A stretch of DNA of 64,000 nucleotides, from NCBI RefSeq assembly GCF_019925205.1, contig NC_083564.1, forward strand, positions 36,680,447 to 36,744,446. Reading direction: 5' to 3'. Source of the stretch: Metopolophium dirhodum. Its lineage: Eukaryota > Arthropoda > Insecta > Hemiptera > Aphididae. Position 1 is the first letter of the stretch; each line of letters begins with the position of its first letter. The translations under genes and the position numbers were made by a program. The notes below the pieces were generated by a model, which was given only the letters and a program-made list of their open reading frames with translations, was not told the DNA's origin and searched no databases. Shown piece after piece: positions 52,185 to 64,000 of the stretch.

Positions 52185-55100
52185 AGTATAATGTACATGA
52201 CATGCATTGTGTGTTTGTTGTTGAAAAATAAAACCCACCATGGCAGACGTATTTTCTCACGCGTCGCGTTCTATTATGTGCATTGTGCGGATCTCAGCTT
52301 AGCACCCATCATGCAAGGTGATTCAATTAAAGGTAAACACCAGTGTTCTCGGAAAAGTATTGACGTTTTTTTGGAAACATTTATTATTTGACTAAATTGG
52401 GAAGTCCATTGCAAACTATACTTTACAATATTTATCATCGCTATCATTTTTTAAATTGTTTTTTTGTTTATACTGTTAATGACAGCATTTATTTATAATG
52501 TCTTGTAATTATGCAGAGTCGTCGAAAACTGAGTATCCGTCGCACTAGAATCGTATACAGTATACTTACAATAATATATTAAAATCAATAATATCAATGT
52601 GAGGTTGCGGATACAAAAATATGGTGCAAAAACCATATCGACAACTCTAGTGATAAACAACACATATTACGTATACAAATATATTATATATATTTAGGAA
52701 GAGAGAGAGTAAAAAAGACTACGGCAGCAATAATCCATAAGCGTCGCTACGCTGCCTCGTATGAAAAAAGCTAGTTAATAGCAGTTATTATCGCATGAAC
52801 GCTGCTCCGCGCGCGCTCGAACAATTGATCACTCGATTGGTGCAGCCGGAATGACCCAAAATATCGTGATCAGCTGACGACAATATATAGCTCCAAACTA
52901 CAACAATAATATGATACATACGACGTGAGAAACAGTCGATGTATGCCGATATAGGGTCGGTACCCCATAACAACTACAGCGGTCGTGACAGCCGGCCACC
53001 TGATATAATTATACGCATAAGCATATACATATAGAATATCGTATTGTGTGAAGGTTATCGTCAGCAAAAGCTCACCCGAAAAATAATATATTATATTAAA
53101 ATAGAACATTTGCTACGTCAGTGTCTTGGCGTAAACACAACATCCTGTAATGTCGTGAATGCTTAAGTCAAAGACTCGAATCACTATACCGCGGCGGTCG
53201 GTCGGTCATAGTCTAAGAATCCTCTGCTCGAAACTACGCGACCATAACACATGCGAGCCCATAATTAGAATACCATAGACCATAGACCTCTGTTGTATAC
53301 ACGACCATATAATATTATAATAGAATAATAAAAGTCTGTCCGTTATCCGCGTCGGCCATGACATGCGCACGGGAGAAAACTCCACAGATCGAAATCGGTG
53401 TTGATATAACGGTGAAACGAACGCGTCTGCGGGTCGCAGGGTTGCGAAATATGTACCGGACCCATTCATGTGCGATATTATTAGAGATATTATATTGTTA
53501 GGTGAACTCGGCGAGCACATTCACCTGTCACCACCTCCCACAGTAGGTACTCGGAATAATACGCGACAACAGATGCGAATGACAACTCGGGCAGTATATG
53601 TACATATTTTTGTCAACGAGTATATTATTATTATTGTACCGAATACATTTTTGTGTGAAAGACTAAACAACGTTGTTTTTACTCCTGAAATCATCACGGC
53701 GGGTACAAAATCTCTGTTCGTGATGGGGGGAGGAGTTGTACCCGCAATCCGTGGTATTTAATATGATGTATAGTGCACACGACGCTCCGCCATGGTCCTT
53801 AGTTCACTGCTATTGAAGTTGTTTTAACAAGACACTAAAATTCGGTGTACCTGTGCTGTACTGTGCTCCACCACTCGACAACGTCCTGTAATAGGTGCAA
53901 GAAGACAATTCCCCACACACGATTCCATTGTCGGACGAGATTTTTTTTTCTCCGTCGCGAGCCGTTTCTCGGGATGACGATCCGCTGCGCAGCATATGAC
54001 CACGTTGCACATATTATTCACAGGTACGTGATGTATTTATACGGCTGCCGAGAGTGCTATATTTTATTGTATCTTATATGGATGGCGCCTCGTATATAAC
54101 ATGGACACATGGTAGGTATGTATTGTTTATACACATAATATGGTTGTTAAAACAGTTGAACGCGACCGGCCGAGCACGTGCTGGTGAACAGGCCGGGGTG
54201 AACGGTTTGCTCGTGCAATATCTATTTACAATATTATTATAAATTATTATATTATTGTACAGCCCGTAAAATATAGTGATCACGAATTTATCATTGCTCG
54301 TTTCGGAACGACGAACGGAATGTAGGCGCAGTGTGTGTGTGCACTATATATACGGTGATATACGCAAGCCAGGAATTTAACAGCTCGTGTATAAAGATAG
54401 ATACCTACACATAATTAACACCTTTAAAAGTGTTCAGGCCATAAAATCGAATGCACTATATTCGTCAGCAAGCATTATACGGTATACACTCTGTGACAGT
54501 GTGTACTGTTACTGTTAGTACTGCTGTGTCCACCGTACACGGTGATAAAAACAATAATTATATAACAAAATTAGAAAACCAAATGAAAAATACATAAAAC
54601 ATTGACCGCGGTCTTAATAACGCATTTGTACACATAACTATTATATTATTATATAGTGTACCTACTCCAACTACCCGTTAAACGAAACGGCCGGCGTAAA
54701 GTGCAGGACGAAACAACGACGTCGCGGTGTATTTGAAGGATGCGTGGTGATAGGAGCGGTTATTATTATTAACCGGACGGATAAGGGTGCGAGGCGGTAC
54801 GAAAAAGTGAGTTTGAAATATTTTAAGTACCCATACAATATAATGGTATTATCTTATGATACGGTATTCGAGTGTGTACGGCTCAAATGAAACGTTAAAA
54901 GACTATTAATCGACGAAGAATACCCGTTTCGTTCGTATATACACAATACAAAATAAACAATAATGGATTTCTGTGTTCGATAAAAATAAAGATCTTGCGG
55001 GCAACTTTGTGTGGAGGTGCCCTAAGGGTCTGCCGCTGCAGTAAATCATATATTATTAATATTGTTATAAAATAATATAACATACCTACAGCGTATTAAC

Positions 55101-55270
55101 ATTGTATGCGACAGAGTCAAGGTGAAATATCGGCCGCGCTCAGTATTAAGACTCACGAGGGTGACTCATACACACCGGCGTCGATATTATACGCGCGAGC
55201 GTTAAGTCGAAGAAAATATAAAAATCACTAATGACTCACTTAACGCGGTGTGTGTGTGCAGCTATCGATA

Positions 55271-55299
55271 TTAATAATAATAATAATAATAATAATAAT
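55271..55299. repeat. (TAA)n microsatellite
   Basis: Perfect TAA run of about nine units. Confidence 0.9.
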
Positions 55300-55748
55300 G
55301 ATAAAATATAATATAATATATACGCGACGTCGCGTATATCGTCATACCGACAAAGGAAATTCCGGTTTGGATGCCGCAGATTCTCGGTCTGTGCCAATCC
55401 CGTGTACTCACACGTACATAACCTACAGCACACATGCCACATAATAAAATACACCGTAAACATTTTTGCTTACCATGCACAATGTATAATATAACGACGA
55501 ATGACGCGACGATAACCACAAAATAATTGCAGTCGTCATATTATTAATATCTGAGGTATATAACACCCCGCGGGGGGTCCGCGCACGCGTATTTGTTCAA
55601 GTGTAACGAGGATTTATTTTTTCGCAATCGCCGCGGCAGTGTGTACTCCCCCCCGTGTGACGACGGAGCACGACTGGAAAGCACAAGCACACATACACAA
55701 AAGCGATTCGGGGCAATAATATAATGATAATGATAATAATATAATATA

Positions 55749-56051
55749 TTATATTGTATATAGAAGTCGTGCGAGACCGATGACAAATGAGAAAACGATA
55801 CAGCCGGCGAGGTTTGCAATGGTTTCTCGATATAATACGAGTGTATGAAACTGCATATATATGGTATACGACATCATGCTGTAGTATCCGACCACGTGTA
55901 TAATGATGGCGAGTGTCGGCCAGATCACCCTGTATATGAAAATTGTCACGATCGCGTCCTGCGCACCCGTGTGCATCGGCCGATGGGTACCTAGCAGCCG
56001 CGACTGAGACGTCGTTCGTTTCGCGTCTTCGTCGTCGGACAGGTCGTACAT
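55749..56051 (-). CDS. Hypothetical 100-residue membrane-like protein
   Basis: Real ATG at 56051 and stop at 55749. The N-terminal 30 residues are polar and acidic (MYDLSDDEDAKRTTSQSRLL), followed by two or three hydrophobic stretches (about residues 34-60 and 82-100) that could span a membrane. The start is preceded by AT repeats and has no good Kozak context; no homologue comes to mind. The hydrophobic tail is what AT-rich non-coding DNA also yields, so this is weak. Confidence 0.15.
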   Translation of the reverse strand: MYDLSDDEDAKRTTSQSRLLGTHRPMHTGAQDAIVTIFIYRVIWPTLAIIIHVVGYYSMMSYTIYMQFHTLVLYRETIANLAGCIVFSFVIGLARLLYTI

Positions 56052-59000
56052 AATAATATATTATATTATATTATTATCATTTATCGTTATTCGCACGTTA
56101 GGCGCAAGGCGGCACGGCGAACGAAAAAAAAAATAGTTATAAAAATTACGGCGTTAAATGTACAATAATAATATATATTTATATGTGCGATATAATATAG
56201 CGTTTATACACATATTATACCGATCGAGGTGAAATCGTGACTGCTTTTGTCACGTGTAGTGTGTGCACCCACCACCCATACGCACCTACTGTCCGATATC
56301 GGTGGACCGTTGTTTTTACGCATAAAATGCCATATATACCTACCAAACGCGTACACTCGCCGTCGTCGAACAGGCGCATAATGATATTATATTATAATAA
56401 CAGCATTCTATGCACCAGTGTAAATAGATAATATTATACGCGACACGACGACGGCGATTAGCATAAACGACTGTGAAGAGCGTGCAGTACACATATTATA
56501 ATGTATAACGGGTATCTCCTACAGCGTAATTCGGATAAGCTCGCCTCCGCAACAGGTACTAAAAATAATATGATGTATTAGTATTGCACGTACCGGATTT
56601 TTGACGGGCAATAGTAGCGCCTACACTTATAGATATACTATTATAATATCGTTGCGTTTGGTACGCACGCGGACTTCTCTTTTCCTCTACGAAGATTTTC
56701 CGTGGTATCTGTCTCGTTTCAACTAAAAATGCATGTGTGAACTTTTGCAATGTTGCCAATGTAAAAATAAGTTTGTTGTCGTGGATTTTATTATAGTTTT
56801 CGGAATTATTGTTTTGAATTTTGAGAAATGTAATAGGTACTCGGTTATCAATAACACATTGTAACAACAATAAATAAATGGAAGAAAGATCAAAATTATT
56901 ATTTATGGTATTTATACGACTAGGAACTTACTAGTAATAAATAATGTAATATCGAATGCTACACCCGCGTTTCTCGAACGTCGAAGAAAAAAACACCTCC
57001 GACCTCGATAGACCATTAGGGCCCGTCCACCACTCGCGGGACGATGATGGATTTCAATCGCACATCCGTTTTGAAAACGAGACGCATTCCTGTACGACTG
57101 CAACCACCTGGCCAACTTTTATATATTATATGCACAGTCCAAACGGCAGCGCGTTGGCGTTTTATACCAATGTACATATATATAATATATTATTGTATAT
57201 ATAAATATTTATTTATTCTATAGGTATTAAAGTGGAAGTATACCAACCCGGAGTCTGCAGCCAGGACGCAAGAGCATAGCACCAGTACAGCAGCGGAGCC
57301 GTCGGATTCTGTTCGAAAACGAGTTTGCCACCGGGGGCTGCGACGAATGTATAGGTATAATATGTTTTATGCCCACCGAGGATAAGAGAATGAAAGAAAT
57401 GGAATAAAAAAAATATCGATCCGACAAAAATAATCGTTTTCTCGTACTGCAGTTGCAGGTCTTTGAACTTGTCCCGTATTATTATTATTAAATGTCAATG
57501 TTAATATAACGCCGTGCGTCTTGTTATCAGGAAGACGACGTAATCTGCAGGCCGCCGCCCGAACCGTTCTATCCTCACCCCCCGTGTACCGCTATATATA
57601 CATCATGCAGTGCTTATATATTATGTTGAGTACATATATAGGAACGCTGCGGCAAAGACCCCACCGCGTATACCTTTACCGAGGTACTGGTTTGTCACAT
57701 ACATAAGTCAAGGTTGCGGCGTGGAATACGTTAACGTCAAGTCGGCACGAAATTCGATTCGCGGTGCGAATCGCGCGAATCAAACGATTTTTTCCTCCCT
57801 TCTATATATTATTATATACGTAAACCATTATACTTCACGTAATATATAATATAATATGCCGGACCGGTTCTGGGCGGACATTTGCGGCGTTTCCATCATC
57901 ATGACCCGTTTCCGCGACGGCGAGTGGGTATATGTATAAATATTGGTAGGTACCTATAATATAATATAATAGCCGATGTATGTACAATCGACCAGGACCG
58001 CGGTTACAAAACGTCTAAGAAAATATTATTATTATTATATAATTCCGACAGGTGACGCGTAGTACCTACACCGAAAACCGCGGTATACCTACGTCGTCAA
58101 TTCGCGTTATGTAGCTGGTACCTACGCTGCGACTGTTGTCATTTTTCTCCGGGTCAAAATATATTGCAAAACCTATTGTAGTAGGTATTGTGTCTGACTG
58201 CGTCACGAGCGCTCGCCATCATTATAATAATATACTATATACATATTATAGCGGAGGTTAGAAGATCAAAAATCAAATATTGACATACAATTGAAAATCT
58301 CGATCGGCGATAAACGTATATACCTACAGAATAATAATATAATATCTTAGTTGTAGGTATATCGTATATATCTATACATCGTATTACATATTATTATGTA
58401 TTTATTGAAAACGCGATTATCGAAACACTCTCGATCCAAAGACAATGCACCTGCACAGTAGAATAATAACAACAACAATGATAGCGCGCGATGCAAATCG
58501 AGCTTGTGAAATAATATAATATATATATTATGTATATATGGGTACGCGCGAGCGGCTCAAGGTTTTCTCATGCTCTATTAGCTAGCTTTAGGGACTTACA
58601 TTGGGTACTGAGGATTGTAAATCATGCGCTATACATAATATTATTACAATATACTCTCGTTTATTATTATTGTGATAAATTCACCCGGCAGTGTTTTTAA
58701 GCGCGATTTATAGTCCATACTCCTTTCGTTTGCAGCCGTCGCTATTAGACAGGTACCGACTGGATAACGTGCAATTTTCGCTATGCGTCTGATAACGGCC
58801 GTACGCGAATAGAATACTAATTCTCAAGGACGATGAAATTATGCTCATAATTTATACTACGATAATAATATATGTAAATATTGATAACGAAACGTCCGAA
58901 GGCTACGTGTACTGCAGTGATACGACTGATGTATAAAGGTGTCGCGATGCAGTTATACCTTTATGAAATCGTTTATAGGTTTAAAAATGTCGTGTAGAAG

Positions 59001-60226
59001 AAAGCTGCGGTCAGTCTACTCGGTAAACAAATTAAATAAATTATTAAAACGGATGAAGAGACAATCGGAGGATATACACTCGACAGTCAATTAATCAACC
59101 CTCACTTTCGAGTCACGACATTTTAGTACAATATCCGGGGCAACAGGTGCGCTACACTTCTACGAGTTCGCGGCCAGCGCCCATGAAGAAGAAGAAACTG
59201 TATATGGCTCGACTCGCGTGACAGTTCCTGTAGTGAGTAGCACCATTCGCGTGTTACCTACACTATATACGTTTTCCACTAGATTGTAAACTTTTGGCCA
59301 TAATTATTAATTACTGTACGGACTCTCAAACAATGGTATACAGTGAGCTATGAACGATTGTATATAACGGGACACGCAAAAATGTACAACGTAAGCGCTA
59401 AAAAAATGTAAAAAAAAAAAAACGATCTCGAGTCATTACAGACACCGAACCCAATCACGACGAGCAGTCTCGACCTCTCGGTCCGTATAGAGAGACGAAA
59501 AGGTCGTGATGAGTGGGTATCGCCGCATTGTGTTCGGACTGCAGAAGTACCGCGGTCGCCGTTTAAATCTATCCGTGCCACCCAAGCAAAACAATAATTT
59601 TCTCGTGCCAACTGCACTATCTGCAGCACCTGCGCAAATTACACGAATAAGTGTATTCAGCACGCGCCTCATTCGCGTAAATAAAAACTATCATCTGATC
59701 TGCTGCAGCAGCAGCAGCGGTTCAATTCTATCCTGCACCGCATAAGTATTATAATATTATGTAGTGATATTATTTTCATCGCAAATCCGACACTTAACTT
59801 AAACTGTACCATATACGCATATCCGGAATGGGAGAAAAATATAAAATAGATTGAGTTATATGTACGACCGATCACAATATCGCAGCAAAAACTGATATTA
59901 TCGCACATTTGAAAATATGTTCTATAATACTTCTATGACACCATCAACATTCAACACGATGAAGAGACAATTATTTTTAAGCACTCTCGCATGTTATAGG
60001 TACCTATCAGATGTTTTAAGAATATATTGAAAAAACAAGAGACACCTATAATAATATTATGGCTGTATATAATAATAATATATTAAGTACATACGATATC
60101 AGAGTGGGGCGAGGCTAGACCGATAAAGCGTAGCTATCTGGTTGAGTTAAAATGTGTACTTGGTATAAAATAAGTACTAATAGTATAAAATACACGTTCG
60201 GTAGTAGTCGTCACGCAGCTGATCTG

Positions 60227-60280
60227 GCAGATGTTAGGCATGCGCTGGCGGACGTCACCTATATGGGGGCTAACATCTGC
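60227..60280. repeat. Inverted repeat, 11-bp arms
   Basis: GCAGATGTTAG at 60227-60237 and its exact complement CTAACATCTGC at 60270-60280, with a 32-bp spacer that is richer in G+C. The arms are perfect. Confidence 0.75.
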
Positions 60281-61631
60281 GCCTACCGATTGACCACGAG
60301 AACACGATATGCATTAGCGTCGAACAAGAAATTTCACCCTCGCACAGTATATAATATAATCGCACTGCGCACACCCGGTGGTTATTAATGCCTTATACCT
60401 ACCAAAAACTTGGATTCAACCATCGGATGGACTATATATAATAATATATATCATCAAGAATAGCAATTTAATATACCATGCACATATTATTTTAATATGT
60501 AATTTATGTAAATCACGTTAATACGCGACCTTGTCTGGAGGAAGACTTCTGCTTTCTCGAGAAACCAGATTAGAAATATAGTAGCTGCGGCGGTGGCGGC
60601 GTCGGCGGCCGTTGAGAAACGTTGATAGATTACCACCGGCCAGTCCTAATGCCAACGACCTTGAACCGGTACACATCATAACTATATATTTATATATTCA
60701 TCTCTTAAACGAATCAATTGAACGAGGTTAACGCACGACTGGTTAATTGAAAACTCCGAATATCGAAATATTATTTTACGGGTTGCGTTCCGTTAAAAAC
60801 GTGCAACAACCGGTCAATATTATAATAATTAACGATTCGAAGTAATGAACGTAGTTTACACAAGACGTCGACGAGCCGACTGTTTGCCAAAAATCTTATG
60901 CGTTGCACAATGTCTCGAATTGCACAAGGTATATTATGGTGCAGTGTGAGTAGTGTGACGTTGTCATAGCGAACCAAAAAAAAAAAAAACACTGTTGGCT
61001 CGTGACCAGGAATTTAGTGGTCGGGACGCGTTCCATAGGGTTTTTAGACGATATCTGATGGCAAACCACAGCCATAAGCCTCGCGACGGCAGCGGTCGGT
61101 ACTGAATATTATGAAAAAGAAGTTTCCATTAGAATATAAACATACATATATAATATATATTATATACATTGAGTATATTACCATGAGGTGTATATTATAT
61201 AGGTACTATCTTACAGTCTTGACATCTCGGTCGGCTCACTATAAACAATAGACAGGAACCAGTCGACGGGGCTGCACGTCCATACCACAACACCGTAGCG
61301 TTCCTTCTCTGTTCGTACGTACGTGTATAATATATACGCATACGAATCAATCGTCGACGGATGTATCGAAACACTGTGCACGTTATAACGATATCAAATT
61401 ACATCACACATAGGATGTTAAAAGATCGAGTATTGCTTGTAGCGTATTATGATATATTTTATAATAATTAATAATATTGGTTTGGCGCGATTCATGTGAA
61501 ATGTAAACTATAATAGAATACTAAGCCGTCTAGTAGGTATACATATAGAACGAGGTGACGGATGTGTGTTAAGATGATATATGGTGGCGAGAGGAGGGGG
61601 GTATGCGCCCCGTGATCTCTGCACGCGCGCG

Positions 61632-61649
61632 GTCTCTCTCTCTCTCTCT
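61632..61649. repeat. (TC)9 microsatellite
   Basis: Perfect TC dinucleotide run of about nine units. Confidence 0.9.
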
Positions 61650-61743
61650 ATACGGTCGGTATCTGAATAAACCAATACAGATACACAAAGGAAGAAGATA
61701 GGAATTCGGAGCTATTCAATCGGCGGAACAATCGGAAAGGGAC

Positions 61744-61795
61744 CTGTTGGGCGGGGGGAGGGGGGGGGGGGGAGGAGCACAGAAGAAAGAAAAAA
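61744..61795 (-). promoter_or_regulatory. Candidate 3' splice site with long polypyrimidine tract
   Basis: On the minus strand a C/T run of about 40 nt (T-rich then C-rich; visible as G/A on the plus strand, with a poly-G run at 61757-61772) leads into CCCAACAG/GTCCC, so an exon could begin at 61743. It is among the strongest-looking acceptors in the 5' half of the interval. No convincing coding frame follows, so it may serve a UTR exon or be a plain homopurine/homopyrimidine repeat. Confidence 0.2.
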
Positions 61796-63549
61796 GGATC
61801 ACCGCAACAATTGACACGGTCGACCCAGGAGCACTCGGTAGACTCTGTGGAATCCCATAATATCGTCCAATCGTATATAGCCACGTGGTCCACCACCGCA
61901 CTACCGAAGGTCAATGTGTCGAGATATTAATTTTTCACAGAACGGAGCGGACAATAATCACTACAGAGGACGACAACAACAATATTCCAGAAGAGAGCAA
62001 AAAGGGACAGAATATTTCTTTATCTTCTTGATTTGGGCCGGGTACCCAACGCAATATTTTATATGGTAACATAGACTGAAACTACCGACTGGTCTCTCGC
62101 ACGGAGCGCAAACGGTCAACGCACATTCTTCGGATACTGCCGAATGCATGATCGATGTGTTTCGATATGCATTATTATTTTCTTGAACTCCCCCCTCACC
62201 CATATCTACATTTCCACCAAATGATGACGAGAGGTGTACATGTAATGCTACTAATTTTATTCACGTGCGAACGCGTCGTGAATAATAATTTCGACACACA
62301 CGCACTATTAACACGCCAACACCACACTGCGAGCATAAGTCGATTTTGAAACTAATTCATCGTTCGTTGACGAGACATCAATTTAAAGCAGAAACGTATT
62401 GTTACTCATCTCGGTCTGCTATGTTATTAGTGATTACATATTATTTTAAATTCTAATTAAAATAGTAGTACAGCTGTGCAACAGCACAGTAATAGTTGCA
62501 GACTGCAGTACACACTATCTGGGCGAAGGGGAATTTCATTGTAAGACGTGACGTGTCCGCCGTTTGCGCCGGCAAGTCCGACGAGGCTTTGCATTGTCGA
62601 TTAAATTAATTATTTCATATTCGCCACGCTCGACGGCGTATAGTATATATGCACGGTACAACTGTATAAGATGCTAAAATATGTTATAGAGAGCATATAG
62701 CTGAAAGACTGGTCCGAACGGAAACAATGCACATACATCATCGGATAAACATTCACCGAAATCGGCAGACGATAGTGCCGTCAGGGTTCGAGTGACTGCC
62801 GACTATGTATATAGTCATCATTATATTATACACTTAAAGGTTAGCAAGTGTTGTAGAATAAAAACAAATAAATTGGTTAGGTGTGCAATTATTATATTGG
62901 GCATATTATGTCGTCCGAACGACAATACAACTTATTATCGTTATTAAAATCCCATATACAAACAACCGCGGTATAACATATATACATGTACTATTATATA
63001 GGTACGCACATTCTACGGAATAATAATGTACACACGTACTTAAATATTGATGAAACGATAATATTCTCCTCGGGAGAAGGTTACGAAAACAACGTGCGTC
63101 ATTGTCTGGAGATTTTAACACACGCACATAACGTATCGTAATAATTTATCGTTCCGTATGACTAATCGATTTTGTCATAAGTCCCGCGATCGTCGGAAAC
63201 AGATGTAGTCGCTCCACACGCTACTCAAAGGATTCCGTTGTTCGAACGGATCTCGAGGCGGTGACCGCGGACGGACGTATGCAGGTCGGAGGAACGGAGG
63301 AATGCGGTTATTAGGCGAAACGGGACGAGAAGACGATGGAGAAAATGATAATTTAATGGGCGCGCGCGTGCCGGCAGCTAATGCTAATGCTATACGTATA
63401 CTACAGCCTACCGATCCCGACCGACTACAAACTGCGACTGGCCGGCCGATCGATCCGAGTCGGTGTAAGACTTAACTAAACAATATTAATGGCGATCGAA
63501 AAACGAATCGATTAACGAAATAATTTGCCAAAGACTGAGCTTTGCTTAC

Positions 63550-63843
63550 CTAAGGTCGGCGGCCGTCCATGGCGCGGCTGCAGGTTATCCAAATACGCAG
63601 ATTCACTAAAATATATTTTTATCCTTTATTTGCGCACTCGAAACGCACGGCGACGATATCGCAATGTAGTATGTGCGGCGGGCGCGTACGAACACGGATC
63701 GCGAAGGCGACACAGGCGATGGGCGGGCGGCAACCGGTTCGCGCGGGGCGGTTGACGACGACTAATACGATCACGACGACTACTACGATCACAACGACCA
63801 CGACGACGTGCGAACCGGACGTATCGGCGCTCGTAACGAAACT
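63550..63843 (-). other. Candidate non-coding first exon (5' UTR)
   Basis: Runs from the candidate start site at 63843 to a good donor, CTTAG/GTAAGC, at 63550. GC- and CpG-rich, unlike most of the flanking DNA. It holds an ATG in a favourable context (GCGCCATGG) 21 nt before the donor, but that frame closes after six codons at a TAG made by the last exon bases, so it would be a short upstream ORF and not the main start. Same strand as the Shroom-like gene; it could be that gene's distal first exon (36 kb upstream) or belong to another gene. Nothing in the sequence decides between these. Confidence 0.3.
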
Positions 63844-63845
63844 GA
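63841..63845 (-). promoter_or_regulatory. Candidate Inr + DPE core promoter
   Basis: On the minus strand the arthropod initiator TCAGT lies at 63845-63841, which would put +1 at 63843. At +28 to +32 (63816-63812) the sequence reads GGTTC, which fits the Drosophila DPE degenerate set at the required spacing. There is no TATA box at -30, as expected for Inr/DPE promoters. The surroundings are CpG-rich. A 5-bp Inr is common by chance, so the correct DPE spacing and the good splice donor 294 bp downstream are the main support. Confidence 0.35.
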
Positions 63846-63900
63846 CTGCGACGGTGCCGTCGCGGTCGTCGCGTTGCTCGTTTCAAACGCTTGCATATGT

Positions 63901-63933
63901 GTGCGTGTGTGTGTGTGTGCGCGCGCGCGCGCG
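63901..63933. repeat. (GT)n(GC)n alternating purine-pyrimidine tract
   Basis: 33 bp of strictly alternating GT then GC dinucleotides, a classic Z-DNA-forming sequence. It lies about 60-90 bp upstream of the candidate minus-strand start site at 63843. Confidence 0.9.
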
Positions 63934-64000
63934 ATGTGGTGGTGATGGTGACGGTGGTGGGTGCGCGCGATCGTACGTATGTGGACCCGCCGCCGCCGAA

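Larger units (their letters stand above)
41978..55748. other. Non-coding interval with scattered CpG patches
   Basis: Beyond the island at 42400-42815 and the orphan frame at 43083-43550, GC-richer patches occur at 50150-50430, 51240-51620, 53160-53560, 54660-54800 and 55100-55420. 44080-44620, 45600-46100 and 47600-47960 are CpG-poor, non-palindromic AT-rich blocks that may be old transposon DNA. No supported gene. Confidence 0.5.
56052..63549. other. Non-coding interval upstream region
   Basis: GC-richer patches at 56960-57120, 57230-57350, 57530-57900, 59150-59700, 61560-61980 and 62520-62640, with short frames on both strands. None has matching splice borders and none shows a recognisable domain. 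Confidence 0.5.

Noticed and set aside
56912..57115. Minus-strand frame ARWLQSYRNASRFQNGC and on
   Set aside because: Looks protein-like for 30 residues, but there are no splice borders, no ATG, and all overlapping frames in this GC-richer patch are also open.
27903..57353. 17-bp exact match GCTGCGACGAATGTATA at 27903 and 57337
   Set aside because: One 17-mer match is near what chance gives for 64 kb compared with itself, and the flanks do not align.
1..64000. tRNA, rRNA, CRISPR, telomere repeats and viral genes
   Set aside because: I looked for tRNA B-box sequences, regular spaced repeats, TTAGG arrays and recognisable viral or bacterial proteins and saw none.

Overview
The window looks like nuclear DNA from an insect, most likely an aphid or close hemipteran relative. 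It is very AT-rich, saturated with short palindromes of the TATAATATTATA type and with GGTACCTATA/TAGGTAGG-type motifs. It is gene-poor, with short GC-richer exons separated by long AT-rich introns. The organism call is inference from base composition and motif style; no marker gene proves it.

One protein-coding gene can be supported. It lies on the minus strand and is read from high to low coordinates. Eight internal exons form an unbroken chain, 27466-27661, 24406-24639, 21924-22160, 21575-21813, 21100-21483, 19719-20067, 19001-19083 and 16636-17640. All have AG/GT borders and all seven junction phases agree, giving about 908 codons with no stop. The protein is serine- and proline-rich, with poly-Q, poly-P and His-rich tracts. 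Its conserved-looking blocks (a QRHHSES block, an FPVSTYTV block, an AERINELEK block, a DPEKKHRVADHSLRAIQKRALLSFYERH-type segment and a WVPELPPK block) best fit the middle of a Shroom protein, an actin-binding scaffold that brings Rho kinase to apical junctions. Neither a PDZ domain nor the C-terminal ASD2 coiled coil was found, so both ends of the gene lie in unrecognised exons or outside the window.

Layout. 1-16.6 kb: intronic or intergenic DNA with CpG-rich patches (0.45-0.7 and 2.4-3.1 kb), microsatellites, one TA-flanked MITE (10.7-11.1 kb) and a coding-like relic (14.3-14.4 kb). 16.6-27.7 kb: the Shroom-like exon cluster. 27.7-63.5 kb: AT-rich DNA with scattered CpG-rich islands, probably the 5' introns and regulatory region of the same gene or intergenic space. 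It carries a 144-bp hAT-type MITE with an 8-bp target duplication (31.8 kb), a 442-bp TTAA-bounded foldback element (41.5 kb) and several orphan open frames of doubtful status. 63.5-64 kb: a CpG-rich segment with an Inr+DPE pair and a good splice donor on the minus strand, a candidate distal promoter and non-coding first exon.

No rRNA, tRNA, CRISPR array, bacterial or viral gene was recognised. Nothing amounts to a clear new system. The most distinctive items are the duplicated motif inside the Shroom-like protein, the stop codon overlapping its last donor, and the three non-autonomous transposons.
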